DNA from: Verrucomicrobiota bacterium | Lineage (GTDB): Bacteria > Verrucomicrobiota > Verrucomicrobiia > Limisphaerales > UBA1319 | NCBI GenBank assembly: GCA_022709905.1 | Contig: JAKLHY010000069.1 | Coordinates: forward strand, 1 to 39,255 | Reading direction: 5' to 3' | DNA: 39,255 nt | In this document: positions 16,449-24,160 of the stretch, one piece after another | Layout of the letters: the number at the start of each line of letters is the position of its first letter | How positions within the stretch are numbered: position 1 is the stretch's first letter | Notes under the pieces: model-generated | Database searches by the model: none | Told to the model about the DNA's origin: nothing | What the model saw: the letters and a program-made list of their open reading frames with translations, nothing else | Position numbers and translations under genes: made by a program

Positions 16449-17855
16449 TCAGAATTGGAAGTAAAGGAATGGATTGAATGCCTGCGAGAACATCACCATG
16501 AGCGATACGATAAACAGTGGAATCAAGGCTGCCACGCGTCCCCAGGTCTGAGGTTTCATAGCCCAATCGTGGGCCTGCAACGGTTGAAACACGAGGAACG
16601 CCCCGATGCCCATCACCAGGAGCGGCATGGGGGCGTAGAGTTCCGCCGCCAGCAAGGCTGAAGCCGCGTCGGGTGATCCCAGACCGAACATGGCCGCGAA
16701 ATAATTCAGGGCCAGGGTCAGATTGTCGGCCCGGAACAAGACCCAGGAAAAAAGCATCAGCACGAACGTGATGCCAATTCGAAGCGCTCGAGGCAAATGC
16801 TGGTAAATGCTCTCCTTGCCCCTCCAGCGCTCGTAACCGAGGAGCAACCCATGGTAGGCTCCCCACACCACAAAGTTCCACTTGGCGCCGTGCCAAAGAC
16901 CCCCCAGCAACATCACGACGGCCAGATTGACATAAGTTCGGGTGGATCCCTTCCGGTTGCCCCCCAGGGGATAGTAAAGATAGTCCCGCAAGACACTCGA
17001 GAGGGAGATGTGCCAGCGCCGCCAGACCTCGGTCATGCTTTCCGAGCGATACGGCGCATCGAAGTTCTTGAAATACTCGAAGCCCAGCATTCGCCCCAGT
17101 CCAACCGCCATGTCCGAGTAACCGCAGAAATCGAAATAGATCTGGAAGGCATAGCCGAGGACGCCGAACCATGCGTCGACCGCGCAGGGCTGGGCGGCGT
17201 TAAACACCGCGTCCGCCACCTGGCCGGATGGATTGGCCAGGAGAATTTTCTTGGCGAACCCCAGGATGAAAATCGCAATGCCCGAGGCGAACCGCTGGAC
17301 GGTATGCTCCCGGAAGGCCAGTTGGGCGGCCAGGGTTTTGTAGCGGATGATCGGTCCGGCCACCAGATCGGGAAACAAGGCCACAAAAGCGGAAAAATCG
17401 GTGAAGGACTTCGCTGGCCGGGCGTGGCCGCGATAGAGATCGATGATGTAGGTCAGGGAGTGAAACGTGTAGAAGGAAATGCCGATCGGCAACACCACGC
17501 GCAAAACCCGGAAAGGCTCGGCACCCACCGCCAGCAGCAGCTGGTTCAGGGTTTCGGCGGTGAACATGTAATACTTGAAAAAACCGAGAAAACTCAGGTT
17601 CGTCGCGACGCAGGCTGCCACAGCAACGCGTTGTTGCCAGCGGGTCGCTCCCGGCCGGGTGATCACCTGGCCCCAGATGAAATCCATGACCGTGGTAAAA
17701 CCCATCAGGCAGACAAACCACGGTTCCCACCATCCATAAAACACATAGCTGGCCAGCGTGATCCAGAGGTTGCGCCACAGGAACGGGAGGTTGTAGTAAA
17801 TGAGAAGGAACAGGGGCAGGAAGTAAAAGACGAAAATATGGGTGGTAAAAACCAT
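16449..17855 (-). CDS. MBOAT-family O-acyltransferase (AlgI-like)
   Basis: A 468-residue polytopic membrane protein of the MBOAT family. Signature segments are PIGISFYTFHSLTYIID (about 123-139), FPDLVAGPI (161-169), FCGYSDMAVGLGRMLG, EVWRRWHISLSSVLRDYLY with H282, and LGGLWHGAKWNF with the conserved catalytic H322. The length and order of these blocks fit AlgI. The family passes acyl groups from cytoplasmic donors through the membrane to a periplasmic transferase. The gene is separated by 2 bp from the upstream small protein and by 6 bp from the AlgJ-like gene, so the three are surely expressed together. Confidence 0.93.
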   Translation of the reverse strand: MVFTTHIFVFYFLPLFLLIYYNLPFLWRNLWITLASYVFYGWWEPWFVCLMGFTTVMDFIWGQVITRPGATRWQQRVAVAACVATNLSFLGFFKYYMFTAETLNQLLLAVGAEPFRVLRVVLPIGISFYTFHSLTYIIDLYRGHARPAKSFTDFSAFVALFPDLVAGPIIRYKTLAAQLAFREHTVQRFASGIAIFILGFAKKILLANPSGQVADAVFNAAQPCAVDAWFGVLGYAFQIYFDFCGYSDMAVGLGRMLGFEYFKNFDAPYRSESMTEVWRRWHISLSSVLRDYLYYPLGGNRKGSTRTYVNLAVVMLLGGLWHGAKWNFVVWGAYHGLLLGYERWRGKESIYQHLPRALRIGITFVLMLFSWVLFRADNLTLALNYFAAMFGLGSPDAASALLAAELYAPMPLLVMGIGAFLVFQPLQAHDWAMKPQTWGRVAALIPLFIVSLMVMFSQAFNPFLYFQF

Positions 17856-17857
17856 GG

Positions 17858-18487
17858 TTACAGGGTGGTCGGATTCGTCCAGAGGGCGAAGAACCGGTTG
17901 GTATTGGGAGGATAGCAGTAGTCCAGAGCGCCGCTGGGCGCCAGATCCTGCAGCTCGTAATCCAGCGCCATCCGATGCCCTTCACCCACCACGAATTGGT
18001 CCAATTTTCCCCCCAGCGGATCGTTGCCCCAATCGGCATCTCGAATCTGCGATCGCGGCAGCCACGGCTTGTAGTGGCCAACGAAAACCAGGTCGCCCGG
18101 ACGCAGCCTGTATTTTTTTTCCGGATCCTGGCGATGGACGGTAACCACCTCGTATTTCAGCACGTAAGTGTATCGATAAGCGCCGAGTTGCGGGAACTGT
18201 TCCGGACGTTCCACCAGCCGCGCCGTGACTTCCACCCGCCCCAGTTTTGTCACCCTCTCATCCTCACCGGTCTCAACACGATGGGCCAAGAATCCAATGC
18301 CCGCGGCTACCCCCAGGATGACCGCGAGTCCGCGCCATGCGGAGGGCCCCCGAGGATACGTCGGAGGGTGCTCGATCAAACCGTCCGGGAGTGAGCCGAC
18401 CGGCCCGGAACTGTAGGATCCGCGGCCTAATACCCGTTGCTGATCGACCTTGGGTGAAGGCTCGGGCATCGCTTGTTCTGGATCCAT
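17858..18487 (-). CDS. Conserved membrane-anchored protein of the MBOAT/AlgJ-like cluster
   Basis: A 209-residue protein with a polar 50-residue N-terminus, one membrane segment (about 51-68, GLAVILGVAAGIGFLAH) and an external domain of about 140 residues. The external part is rich in beta-type sequence: VEVTARLVERPEQFPQLG, YVLKYEVV, and RPGDLVFVGHYKPW. I recall similar proteins next to MBOAT/AlgJ pairs in Verrucomicrobia and Bacteroidetes, but no characterised function. The position two bases before the MBOAT gene suggests an accessory subunit of the acyl-transfer complex. No catalytic motif was recognised. Confidence 0.75.
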   Translation of the reverse strand: MDPEQAMPEPSPKVDQQRVLGRGSYSSGPVGSLPDGLIEHPPTYPRGPSAWRGLAVILGVAAGIGFLAHRVETGEDERVTKLGRVEVTARLVERPEQFPQLGAYRYTYVLKYEVVTVHRQDPEKKYRLRPGDLVFVGHYKPWLPRSQIRDADWGNDPLGGKLDQFVVGEGHRMALDYELQDLAPSGALDYCYPPNTNRFFALWTNPTTL

Positions 18488-18505
18488 AAAGGTGATGGGC
18501 CGGGC

Positions 18506-19552
18506 TTAAGGATTTTTCGGGACGTCGGCATAAGTCCAGTGCGGCTCAAAACCCGCCTGGGAGAGGCGAAATACCGGTCCGGCCTTGGCCTTGGGATACA
18601 GGGTTTTCAACTCGCGGTAATCCTCGGGAACAATGATGGGGGTATCGGCCAAGCGGACGATGGCCATGCGCGCATCGGTGCCGCCATCGTTTTCAGGAAA
18701 TGAAAAAATGACGTATCGATCGTCGGGAGAAGTGCAACCGTAGTAGATGTGTTTGCCGCGTTCGCCATAGATCAACGCGCGTTCCCTGCCGTCGGCCGAG
18801 GCTTGCATGAGCATGGTCCAGCCATAATCGGTTGCCAGACCGGGCGTCCGGTTGGAATAGATGACCCGGTTTGGATCATCCTGGAACCAATCAGGCGTGC
18901 AGTTCAAGTTGCGGCTGAGCAAGGTCGGTTTTCCGGTCTTCAGGTCCACGCTGAGGATGTTCCAGTCCTGACCGCTCAAATTCGCGGTGCCACAAAGGCG
19001 GGAGCCGTCTGATGACCAGAACATCTGCTGGAAAATGCCTTGACGTGGCAGTTCCTGGATCATCTTCCGGGTGCGAAGATCCAGGATCCGGATTTTGCCC
19101 TCGCGCTTGTAGAGGCAAGCCACCTGTTGTCCGTTCGGGCTCCAACTAGCCCAAGGCAGTTCGCCCGCCGCCCCCAGGACTTGCGGATCAGTGCCGTCCG
19201 CCTTGGCGATCATCGGATTTCCCATGGCGCCCCACAAATCATGATTGATGGGCTCGTTGCGGTTGCCCCGGCGGTAAAGGATCCGATCGCCATCGGCCGA
19301 GAACCGTCCGCCAAACTCGCTGAACTGCGGCGTGCGCGTGATATTTCGAACCTGGGATCCATCGGGCCGGGAAAGAAACAGATCGTAGTCACCCGCCTCG
19401 GTCCTGGCCGAATAAAGAATCCAGCCCTGGCCGGCGATCTCATGGCCAAGACGAACCGATTCTTCGGGAGTCGCTTCGCCCGCTTCAACGGTCTCGATTC
19501 CCGACATCACCACGAAGAGCAAAAGCAATCTGCACAGAGGGCGCTTAGTCAT
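18506..19552 (-). CDS. Exported TolB-like (WD40-like PD40) beta-propeller protein, first gene of the operon
   Basis: A 348-residue protein when started at the ATG at 19552, which gives a clear signal peptide (MTKRPLCRLLLLFVV, cleavage probably near residue 23-26). An upstream in-frame ATG at 19606 would add 18 non-signal residues. The mature part is a series of PD40-type propeller blades: GDYDLFLSRPDGSQVRNIT, FGGRFSADGDRILY, WASWSPNGQQVACL, MFWSSDGSRLCG and TSPDDRYVIFSF. Such periplasmic propellers bind proteins or glycans and some are linked to oligogalacturonate or other polysaccharide metabolism. It is 18 bp upstream of the small membrane protein and appears to be the promoter-proximal gene of the ten-gene leftward run. 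No Shine-Dalgarno sequence is evident. Confidence 0.82.
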   Translation of the reverse strand: MTKRPLCRLLLLFVVMSGIETVEAGEATPEESVRLGHEIAGQGWILYSARTEAGDYDLFLSRPDGSQVRNITRTPQFSEFGGRFSADGDRILYRRGNRNEPINHDLWGAMGNPMIAKADGTDPQVLGAAGELPWASWSPNGQQVACLYKREGKIRILDLRTRKMIQELPRQGIFQQMFWSSDGSRLCGTANLSGQDWNILSVDLKTGKPTLLSRNLNCTPDWFQDDPNRVIYSNRTPGLATDYGWTMLMQASADGRERALIYGERGKHIYYGCTSPDDRYVIFSFPENDGGTDARMAIVRLADTPIIVPEDYRELKTLYPKAKAGPVFRLSQAGFEPHWTYADVPKNP

Positions 19553-19715
19553 AGGTTGTTTTTTCTGGTTTCCGGACCCGCGAAGGAAAGGCGCTCGCGC
19601 GCACATCGGAAATTGAGTTCATGGGACGCTTCAGGCTAGGCGCCTGCCCCGTGGCGAGGATCACCTTCACACCGGCCGATTGCAGTTCCCGGCGATGCTT
19701 CGGGGACAAGTCCAT
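19545..19715 (-). CDS. Possible small ORF (56 codons) overlapping the start of the TolB-like gene
   Basis: An open frame from ATG 19715 to TAA 19545 whose 3' end overlaps the following ATG by eight bases (ATGACTAA). An AAAGG lies ten bases before its start. The predicted peptide begins MDLSPKHRREL and contains VKVILATGQAP. It matches nothing I know. The overlap would be suitable for translational coupling, but the frame is short and could be chance. Confidence 0.2.
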   Translation of the reverse strand: MDLSPKHRRELQSAGVKVILATGQAPSLKRPMNSISDVRASAFPSRVRKPEKTTYD

Positions 19716-19935
19716 GTCTGTTGTGCCTTTCTACCAACTGGATGGTGGGGAGCAAGCCAAAATCCCCCTGGATCTCGAGGACGGGCCCTTTCATTTTTCT
19801 GAGAACCGATCCTGTCAGCCGTCGCAGACAGCGGAGGAACACTGGCGCTTTGGTCCCTCTCTTTTGAGGCTTGCCCTTGTCGAGAAGGGCGGGAAGGATA
19901 ATCTTATTGCTGTGCCGCCCTATACTGACTTGACC
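19553..19935. other. Divergent intergenic region between two TolB-like genes
   Basis: These 383 bp separate the leftward ten-gene run from the rightward TolB-like gene and should hold the promoters for both. Apart from the small frame at 19545-19715, I see no convincing coding sequence. A TATACT hexamer lies at about 19921, close to the + strand start codon at 19936, but no good -35 box was found at the usual distance. Confidence 0.4.
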
Positions 19936-21441
19936 ATGAATACGACAGCCCTTATCGGTTCCACCCTCTGTGTCCTTATTCTCGGTGCTGGAGTTCTATC
20001 CCTTGACGTTTTTGGTCAGGAGGATTCCGGATCTTTGGGCCAGTTCGAAGCCAGCGGGGATATCGGCCCCTGCTCGCGCCCCGGTTCGGCCTTTTATCAC
20101 CCGACCCTCCGGCAATATACGGTGGCAGGCGGCGGGGCGAACATGTGGTTCACCCATGACGCCTTTCATTTCCTGTGGAAACGGGTGTCAGGCGACATCA
20201 CCTTGGCGGCGAAAATGGCCTTCGTCGGCAGCGGTGGTAATGCCCATCGAAAGGCCTGTCTGTTGGTTCGCCAAAGCCTCAGCCCGGATTCCGCCTATGC
20301 GGATGCCGCGTTGCACGGCGACGGGCTGACCTCTCTGCAATACCGGGAAGCGGCCGGCGCCCGCACGTATGAAATCCAGGCCAATGTTACGGCGCCCCAG
20401 CACCTGCGAATCGAAAAAGTCGGGAATTACGTGTCGTTATCCTATTCGTCGGATGGAATAGAATGGTCTCCCGGAGGAGGGAACTTCCGACTGAAGCTGC
20501 AAGATCCTTTCTACGTCGGGTTGGGCGTCTGCGCGCACGATGATGCCGCTCTGGAAAAGGCGGTCTTTTCAGAGGTTCAGATTGGCCGTGGCCAGACCGA
20601 GGCTCGCTCGCCCCGGTTGTTCAGCACCTTGGAGACGGTGGCGATCGCCTCGAAGGATCGCCGGGCCATATATGTCACTACGAATCATATCGAAGCCCCC
20701 AACTGGACGCCCGACGGCGCCTCCTTTCTCTTCAACAGCAACGGCCGGATCTATCGGCTGCCGGTCACGGGCGGACAACCTCGAATGATCGATACGGGAT
20801 TTGCCAACCGCTGCAACAACGACCACGGCCTGTCACCCGATGGCACCCAGCTGGTTATCAGCGATCAATCCCAGGAAAAACGCTCCTTGATTTACACGCT
20901 CCCCATTGCCGGCGGGATGCCCAAGCAGATCACGCCCCTGGGACCTTCCTATTGGCACGGCTGGTCGCCGGACGGCCGGACGTTGGTCTACTGTGCCGAA
21001 CGCAATGGCGAGTTCGACGTTTACGCCATTCCTGCTGCTGGCGGCAAAGAAATCCGGCTCACAACAGCGCCTGGGTTGGATGATGGTCCGGAATATTCGG
21101 CCGATGGGCAGTTTGTTTACTTCAACTCCGAACGGACAGGTTCCATGCAAATCTGGCGCATGCGCCCCAATGGAACCCGGCAGGAACAAGTGACCTCGGA
21201 CGATTTCAACAACTGGTTTCCGCATCCCTCGCCCGATGGCCGCTGGATCGTGTTTTTGTCTTACGCCAAGGAGGTCAAGGGCCATCCCGCAAATCAGGAC
21301 GTCACCTTGCGTCTGCTGCCTGTCAACGGTGGAGAACCGGAGGTGCTAGCAAAGCTTTTTGGCGGCCAAGGCACGATCAATGTCCCATCCTGGGCTCCCG
21401 ACAGCAAGAAAATCGCCTTCGTCAGCTACCAGCTGAAATGA
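19936..21441 (+). CDS. Exported protein with N-terminal DUF1349-like beta-sandwich and TolB-like propeller
   Basis: A 501-residue protein from the ATG at 19936. The frame is open upstream to 19621, but that part lacks a start signal and any recognisable domain. A signal peptide spans about residues 1-27 (MNTTALIGSTLCVLILGAG, ending near VFGQ). Residues of about 30-205 resemble the DUF1349/concanavalin-like beta-sandwich (TLAAKMAF, KACLLVRQSL, LRIEKVGNYVSLSYS, FYVGLGVCAH). Residues from about 225 to the end are PD40 propeller blades (PNWTPDGASFLFNSNGRIY, HGLSPDGTQLVIS, HGWSPDGRTLVY, EYSADGQFVYFNSERTG, PHPSPDGRWIVFLSYAKEV, PSWAPDSKKIAFVSYQ). Transcribed away from the other TolB-like gene, it probably acts in the periplasm in polysaccharide recognition, but this is inferred. 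Confidence 0.85.
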   Translation: MNTTALIGSTLCVLILGAGVLSLDVFGQEDSGSLGQFEASGDIGPCSRPGSAFYHPTLRQYTVAGGGANMWFTHDAFHFLWKRVSGDITLAAKMAFVGSGGNAHRKACLLVRQSLSPDSAYADAALHGDGLTSLQYREAAGARTYEIQANVTAPQHLRIEKVGNYVSLSYSSDGIEWSPGGGNFRLKLQDPFYVGLGVCAHDDAALEKAVFSEVQIGRGQTEARSPRLFSTLETVAIASKDRRAIYVTTNHIEAPNWTPDGASFLFNSNGRIYRLPVTGGQPRMIDTGFANRCNNDHGLSPDGTQLVISDQSQEKRSLIYTLPIAGGMPKQITPLGPSYWHGWSPDGRTLVYCAERNGEFDVYAIPAAGGKEIRLTTAPGLDDGPEYSADGQFVYFNSERTGSMQIWRMRPNGTRQEQVTSDDFNNWFPHPSPDGRWIVFLSYAKEVKGHPANQDVTLRLLPVNGGEPEVLAKLFGGQGTINVPSWAPDSKKIAFVSYQLK

Positions 21442-21499
21442 GCTCCATGCATCAACTAAGGGTCTGTTCAAAAAGAACTTCGGGTTTTGCTGGCGGCAG

Positions 21500-21580
21500 T
21501 TTGGCTGGCTGGCGAGGCGCGAATGACGAGCATACCCGATGGGGTCTGTAAGGAATGAGGAACAAAGCCAGCCAGCCAAA
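21500..21580. repeat. Structured inverted-repeat element, REP-like
   Basis: Perfect 14-bp arms TTTGGCTGGCTGGC (21500-21513) and GCCAGCCAGCCAAA (21567-21580) flank 53 bases. The centre holds a small ACCC-GATG-GGGT hairpin, and two related segments are present (GCGAATGACGAG and AGGAATGAGGAA). The arrangement resembles dispersed REP-like palindromes. I could not check its copy number. Confidence 0.6.
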
Positions 21581-21628
21581 GGGCCCCAGCCCAAAGGGGC
21601 GGGGCGTCACCGGGCCATCTGCGTCGTT

Positions 21629-21668
21629 GGGCGGGCAGTCGAGTATCGCAGAGGATACACTCCCGCCC
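21629..21668. repeat. Nested hairpin next to the REP-like element
   Basis: GGGCGGG (21629-21635) pairs with CCCGCCC (21662-21668). Inside, GTATC (21643-21647) pairs with GATAC (21654-21658). It lies 48 bp beyond the inverted repeat and 43 bp before the AraC-type start codon. It may be part of the same mobile repeat or a leader structure for the regulator. Confidence 0.5.
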
Positions 21669-21710
21669 ACCCGCCTCGCATCTGGCCAGGCGGTGTTCCA
21701 CAGCCGGAAT

Positions 21711-22697
21711 ATGCGGTTTGAAGCCGACAGTTGTGAGCCCTTGAGGCAGGCGGTTCGGCGGGGGGAAGTGCGTTTGAGCGCTTTTTGCCACCGGCATTAT
21801 CCGGGCCGAATTCTGCCGGACGACATGGTTTCCGAGGTGTCCAGCGTCGGTTACTGGGACGCGCTGGCTAACCAGACCTGGGGCTTGGACGCTCATCGCA
21901 ATGAAGGAATCGAAGTCACTTACCTGTCGCGGGGAAAGCTCGATTTCCAGGTCGATGGCCATGATTATCTTTTGGAGAGCGGCAGCCTGACCGTGACCCG
22001 ACCCTGGCAGGAGCATCGAGTGGGCAATCCCCACGTCAAAGCCAGCCGCCTGCACTGGCTGATTCTAGATGTCGGCGTCCGCCGGCCCGATCAACCCTGG
22101 CAATGGCCCAAGTGGTTTATCCTCTCCCCCGCGGACCTGCGTCGGTTGACCATCCTTCTGCGACATAATGAGAATCCCGTGTGGCAGGCGGACCCCCACA
22201 TTTCGGAATGTTTTGAGCAGCTGGCTTCTCTGACGGCTGTGCCCCATCCCTCGCGGGTTCAAAGCCGGCTGCACCTTTATCTAAACCATCTGTTCCTGGC
22301 GTTGCTTGAATTGCTGCAAAGAAAGAAGGTGGTTCTCGATGCCCGTCTTTCCTCGACGCCCCGAACCGTCGAGTTGTTTCTCAATTCCCTGGGCCAACAT
22401 TTGGAGCAACCTTGGGACCTGGCCTCGATGGCCAGCCAGTGCGGATTGGGACGCACGCAATTCACCCATTACTGCCGCCAAATCACCAACCAAACCCCCA
22501 TTGATTTTCTCACCCATCGCCGTTTGGAGGCTGCCCGCAAAATGCTGATCGAGGAAAAATCACGATCAGTGACGGATATCGCGCTGGCCTGCGGATTCCA
22601 ATCCAGCCAGTATTTTACCACGGTTTTCCATCAGAAACTGGGATGTTCTCCCCGCGATTACCGTCTGGGCAGAGGTCCGTCGAGCGCCACCCCGTGA
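21711..22697 (+). CDS. AraC-family transcriptional regulator
   Basis: A 328-residue regulator from the ATG at 21711. The frame is open back to 21555, but that stretch covers the structured repeat and is unlikely to be coding. The N-terminal part, to about residue 180, is a cupin-like sensing domain (GIEVTYLSRGKLDFQVDG, then a YLLESGSLTVTRPWQEH segment), typical of sugar-responsive AraC proteins. The C-terminal 100 residues are the double helix-turn-helix domain (WDLASMASQCGLGRTQFTHY, then SVTDIALACGFQSSQYFTTVF and the closing LGCSPRDYR). It sits between the TolB-like gene and a convergent deacetylase-like gene, so it is a plausible local regulator of the carbohydrate genes. The inducer is unknown. 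Confidence 0.9.
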   Translation: MRFEADSCEPLRQAVRRGEVRLSAFCHRHYPGRILPDDMVSEVSSVGYWDALANQTWGLDAHRNEGIEVTYLSRGKLDFQVDGHDYLLESGSLTVTRPWQEHRVGNPHVKASRLHWLILDVGVRRPDQPWQWPKWFILSPADLRRLTILLRHNENPVWQADPHISECFEQLASLTAVPHPSRVQSRLHLYLNHLFLALLELLQRKKVVLDARLSSTPRTVELFLNSLGQHLEQPWDLASMASQCGLGRTQFTHYCRQITNQTPIDFLTHRRLEAARKMLIEEKSRSVTDIALACGFQSSQYFTTVFHQKLGCSPRDYRLGRGPSSATP

Positions 22698-22726
22698 GGA
22701 GAGGACTTCGGAAAACTCGATACGAA

Positions 22727-24145
22727 TCAGGAGCTCCACGCCAGCCAGGATTGGCCCTTGGGCAGAGAAAAACACACGGTGACGGTGTCATTCTGACGAT
22801 GCCAGGTGTTCTCGGCCAGGCTTCGAAGTGAGGAGACGGGCCTCAAAGACGCCAAACCCTTCCCATCACGGAGCGTAAGTTCACGAAAGTCCGAAATGGT
22901 GAATTGCACGGTGAACGCCGGACACGCAAAGGGAGCCTCAAAAACGATCGCGCTGTCGCCGCGCTCAATCGCCGTCAGTTCCCGGGCCGCCCAGTAACGG
23001 GCCACCTCACTCAGTTTCATCCAAAGCAGATGATCGAAACGCTCATGCATGCGGCGGACCACTTCCCGCAGAATCCGGAATCCCCGCTCCTCGCCATTCC
23101 AATAAATGCCGGTCCAGTGACAAACCATGAGGGCTGGCTCGCCGCGCTCAATGACATCCACCAGGCGTCCGCTTTTCAGATCAGCGGTGATAAAGCGATC
23201 GGCGCCTTCCGGCTGGCTGCAATCCCAGCCGCCCGTCCAGTCGCCGGTGCAGCCCACCACACTGACCACGCACTTCGGATCCGCGCTCCGCAGTCCGCTG
23301 GCACATTCAACGCGGGGGGCCACGCTTTCGTTCCCCTCGTCGTACAGGTCCCGGAAATAATGCGGAATCTCGGCCTTGAACACATCGCGAACCGACTCGA
23401 GGGTTGCCTCCGCAAGCTGGGGTCGGGCCCGGGTGCCGAAACCTCCAGGAGTCGTGATGCCTTCGCAGGGCAATCCGACTTCCTTGAGCACGTTCAGGGC
23501 ATACGCCATGTAATGGGAAAGCTCATCTATCGACCGGCCCGTCGTCCAATCCCAGTTTTCCATATACTTCAGCGAAAAATCAGGATACGGATGACCGGTG
23601 CGGATATCGATGACTCGGGTATGAGTCACCATTTCAGGATGAATATCCCAGTTGGGCATCATGAGGGATCGCACCAGATCCAGGCTGTCCTTGAGCTCGC
23701 GCTGGGTCCAGCCGGGCAGCATCCGATCTAGGCGCCCCACGCAGGCCGGATAGGGAACGATGCTGTATTTCCCCTTGACGCCATGAGCGGCGGACCACTC
23801 GCCAAATTGGCGCACAAAACGATCCGGGATTTCCACAGGCCACTCGCGCCAGGATTGAGTGTAGCCTTTGCCCCATGCCTGAGCGAACTGGGGAATCGCA
23901 AATCGATTGAGATTCACTAGGCAGGTGGAATCATCAATAATCAAGCCGACAGGAATTCTGCCGCGGGGATGGATCACGCGGATCTCTCCGGACGAGGCGG
24001 GCCGTTCTCCTTTGTCCTGTCCAAAGCCAGGCAAGCTGGACAGGCAAAGGCCTGCCCCTGTGATCAGGCTCTGATGCAGAAATTGCCGACGGCTTCGGTT
24101 GGGCGAAAGATTATAGGGAGACTTTGGCATATGGAATGAAGGCAT
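22727..24145 (-). CDS. Tat-exported polysaccharide deacetylase-like protein
   Basis: A 472-residue protein with a twin-arginine signal (NRSRRQFLHQS, R19-R20, then a hydrophobic core ending LPGFGQ), which implies export of a folded enzyme. The barrel begins with IPVGLIIDDST (D71, D72), the position of the metal-binding Asp pair of polysaccharide deacetylases. A THTRVID segment may provide a His ligand, and CHWTGIYWNGEERGF is conserved-looking near the end. The C-terminal 90 residues look like a separate beta domain. An ATG 15 bp downstream (24130) is an alternative start; neither has a good ribosome-binding site. It starts 15 bp after the HDOD gene in the same direction and may share its transcript. 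De-N- or de-O-acetylation of a polysaccharide is inferred. Confidence 0.7.
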   Translation of the reverse strand: MPSFHMPKSPYNLSPNRSRRQFLHQSLITGAGLCLSSLPGFGQDKGERPASSGEIRVIHPRGRIPVGLIIDDSTCLVNLNRFAIPQFAQAWGKGYTQSWREWPVEIPDRFVRQFGEWSAAHGVKGKYSIVPYPACVGRLDRMLPGWTQRELKDSLDLVRSLMMPNWDIHPEMVTHTRVIDIRTGHPYPDFSLKYMENWDWTTGRSIDELSHYMAYALNVLKEVGLPCEGITTPGGFGTRARPQLAEATLESVRDVFKAEIPHYFRDLYDEGNESVAPRVECASGLRSADPKCVVSVVGCTGDWTGGWDCSQPEGADRFITADLKSGRLVDVIERGEPALMVCHWTGIYWNGEERGFRILREVVRRMHERFDHLLWMKLSEVARYWAARELTAIERGDSAIVFEAPFACPAFTVQFTISDFRELTLRDGKGLASLRPVSSLRSLAENTWHRQNDTVTVCFSLPKGQSWLAWSS

Positions 24146-24160
24146 TGGATTCAGTGTTAT

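Noticed and set aside
21555..21710. N-terminal extension of the AraC-type protein
   Set aside because: The stretch covers inverted repeats and a nested hairpin and encodes a Pro/Ser/Gly-rich peptide unlike the family; the ATG at 21711 gives a normal N-terminus.
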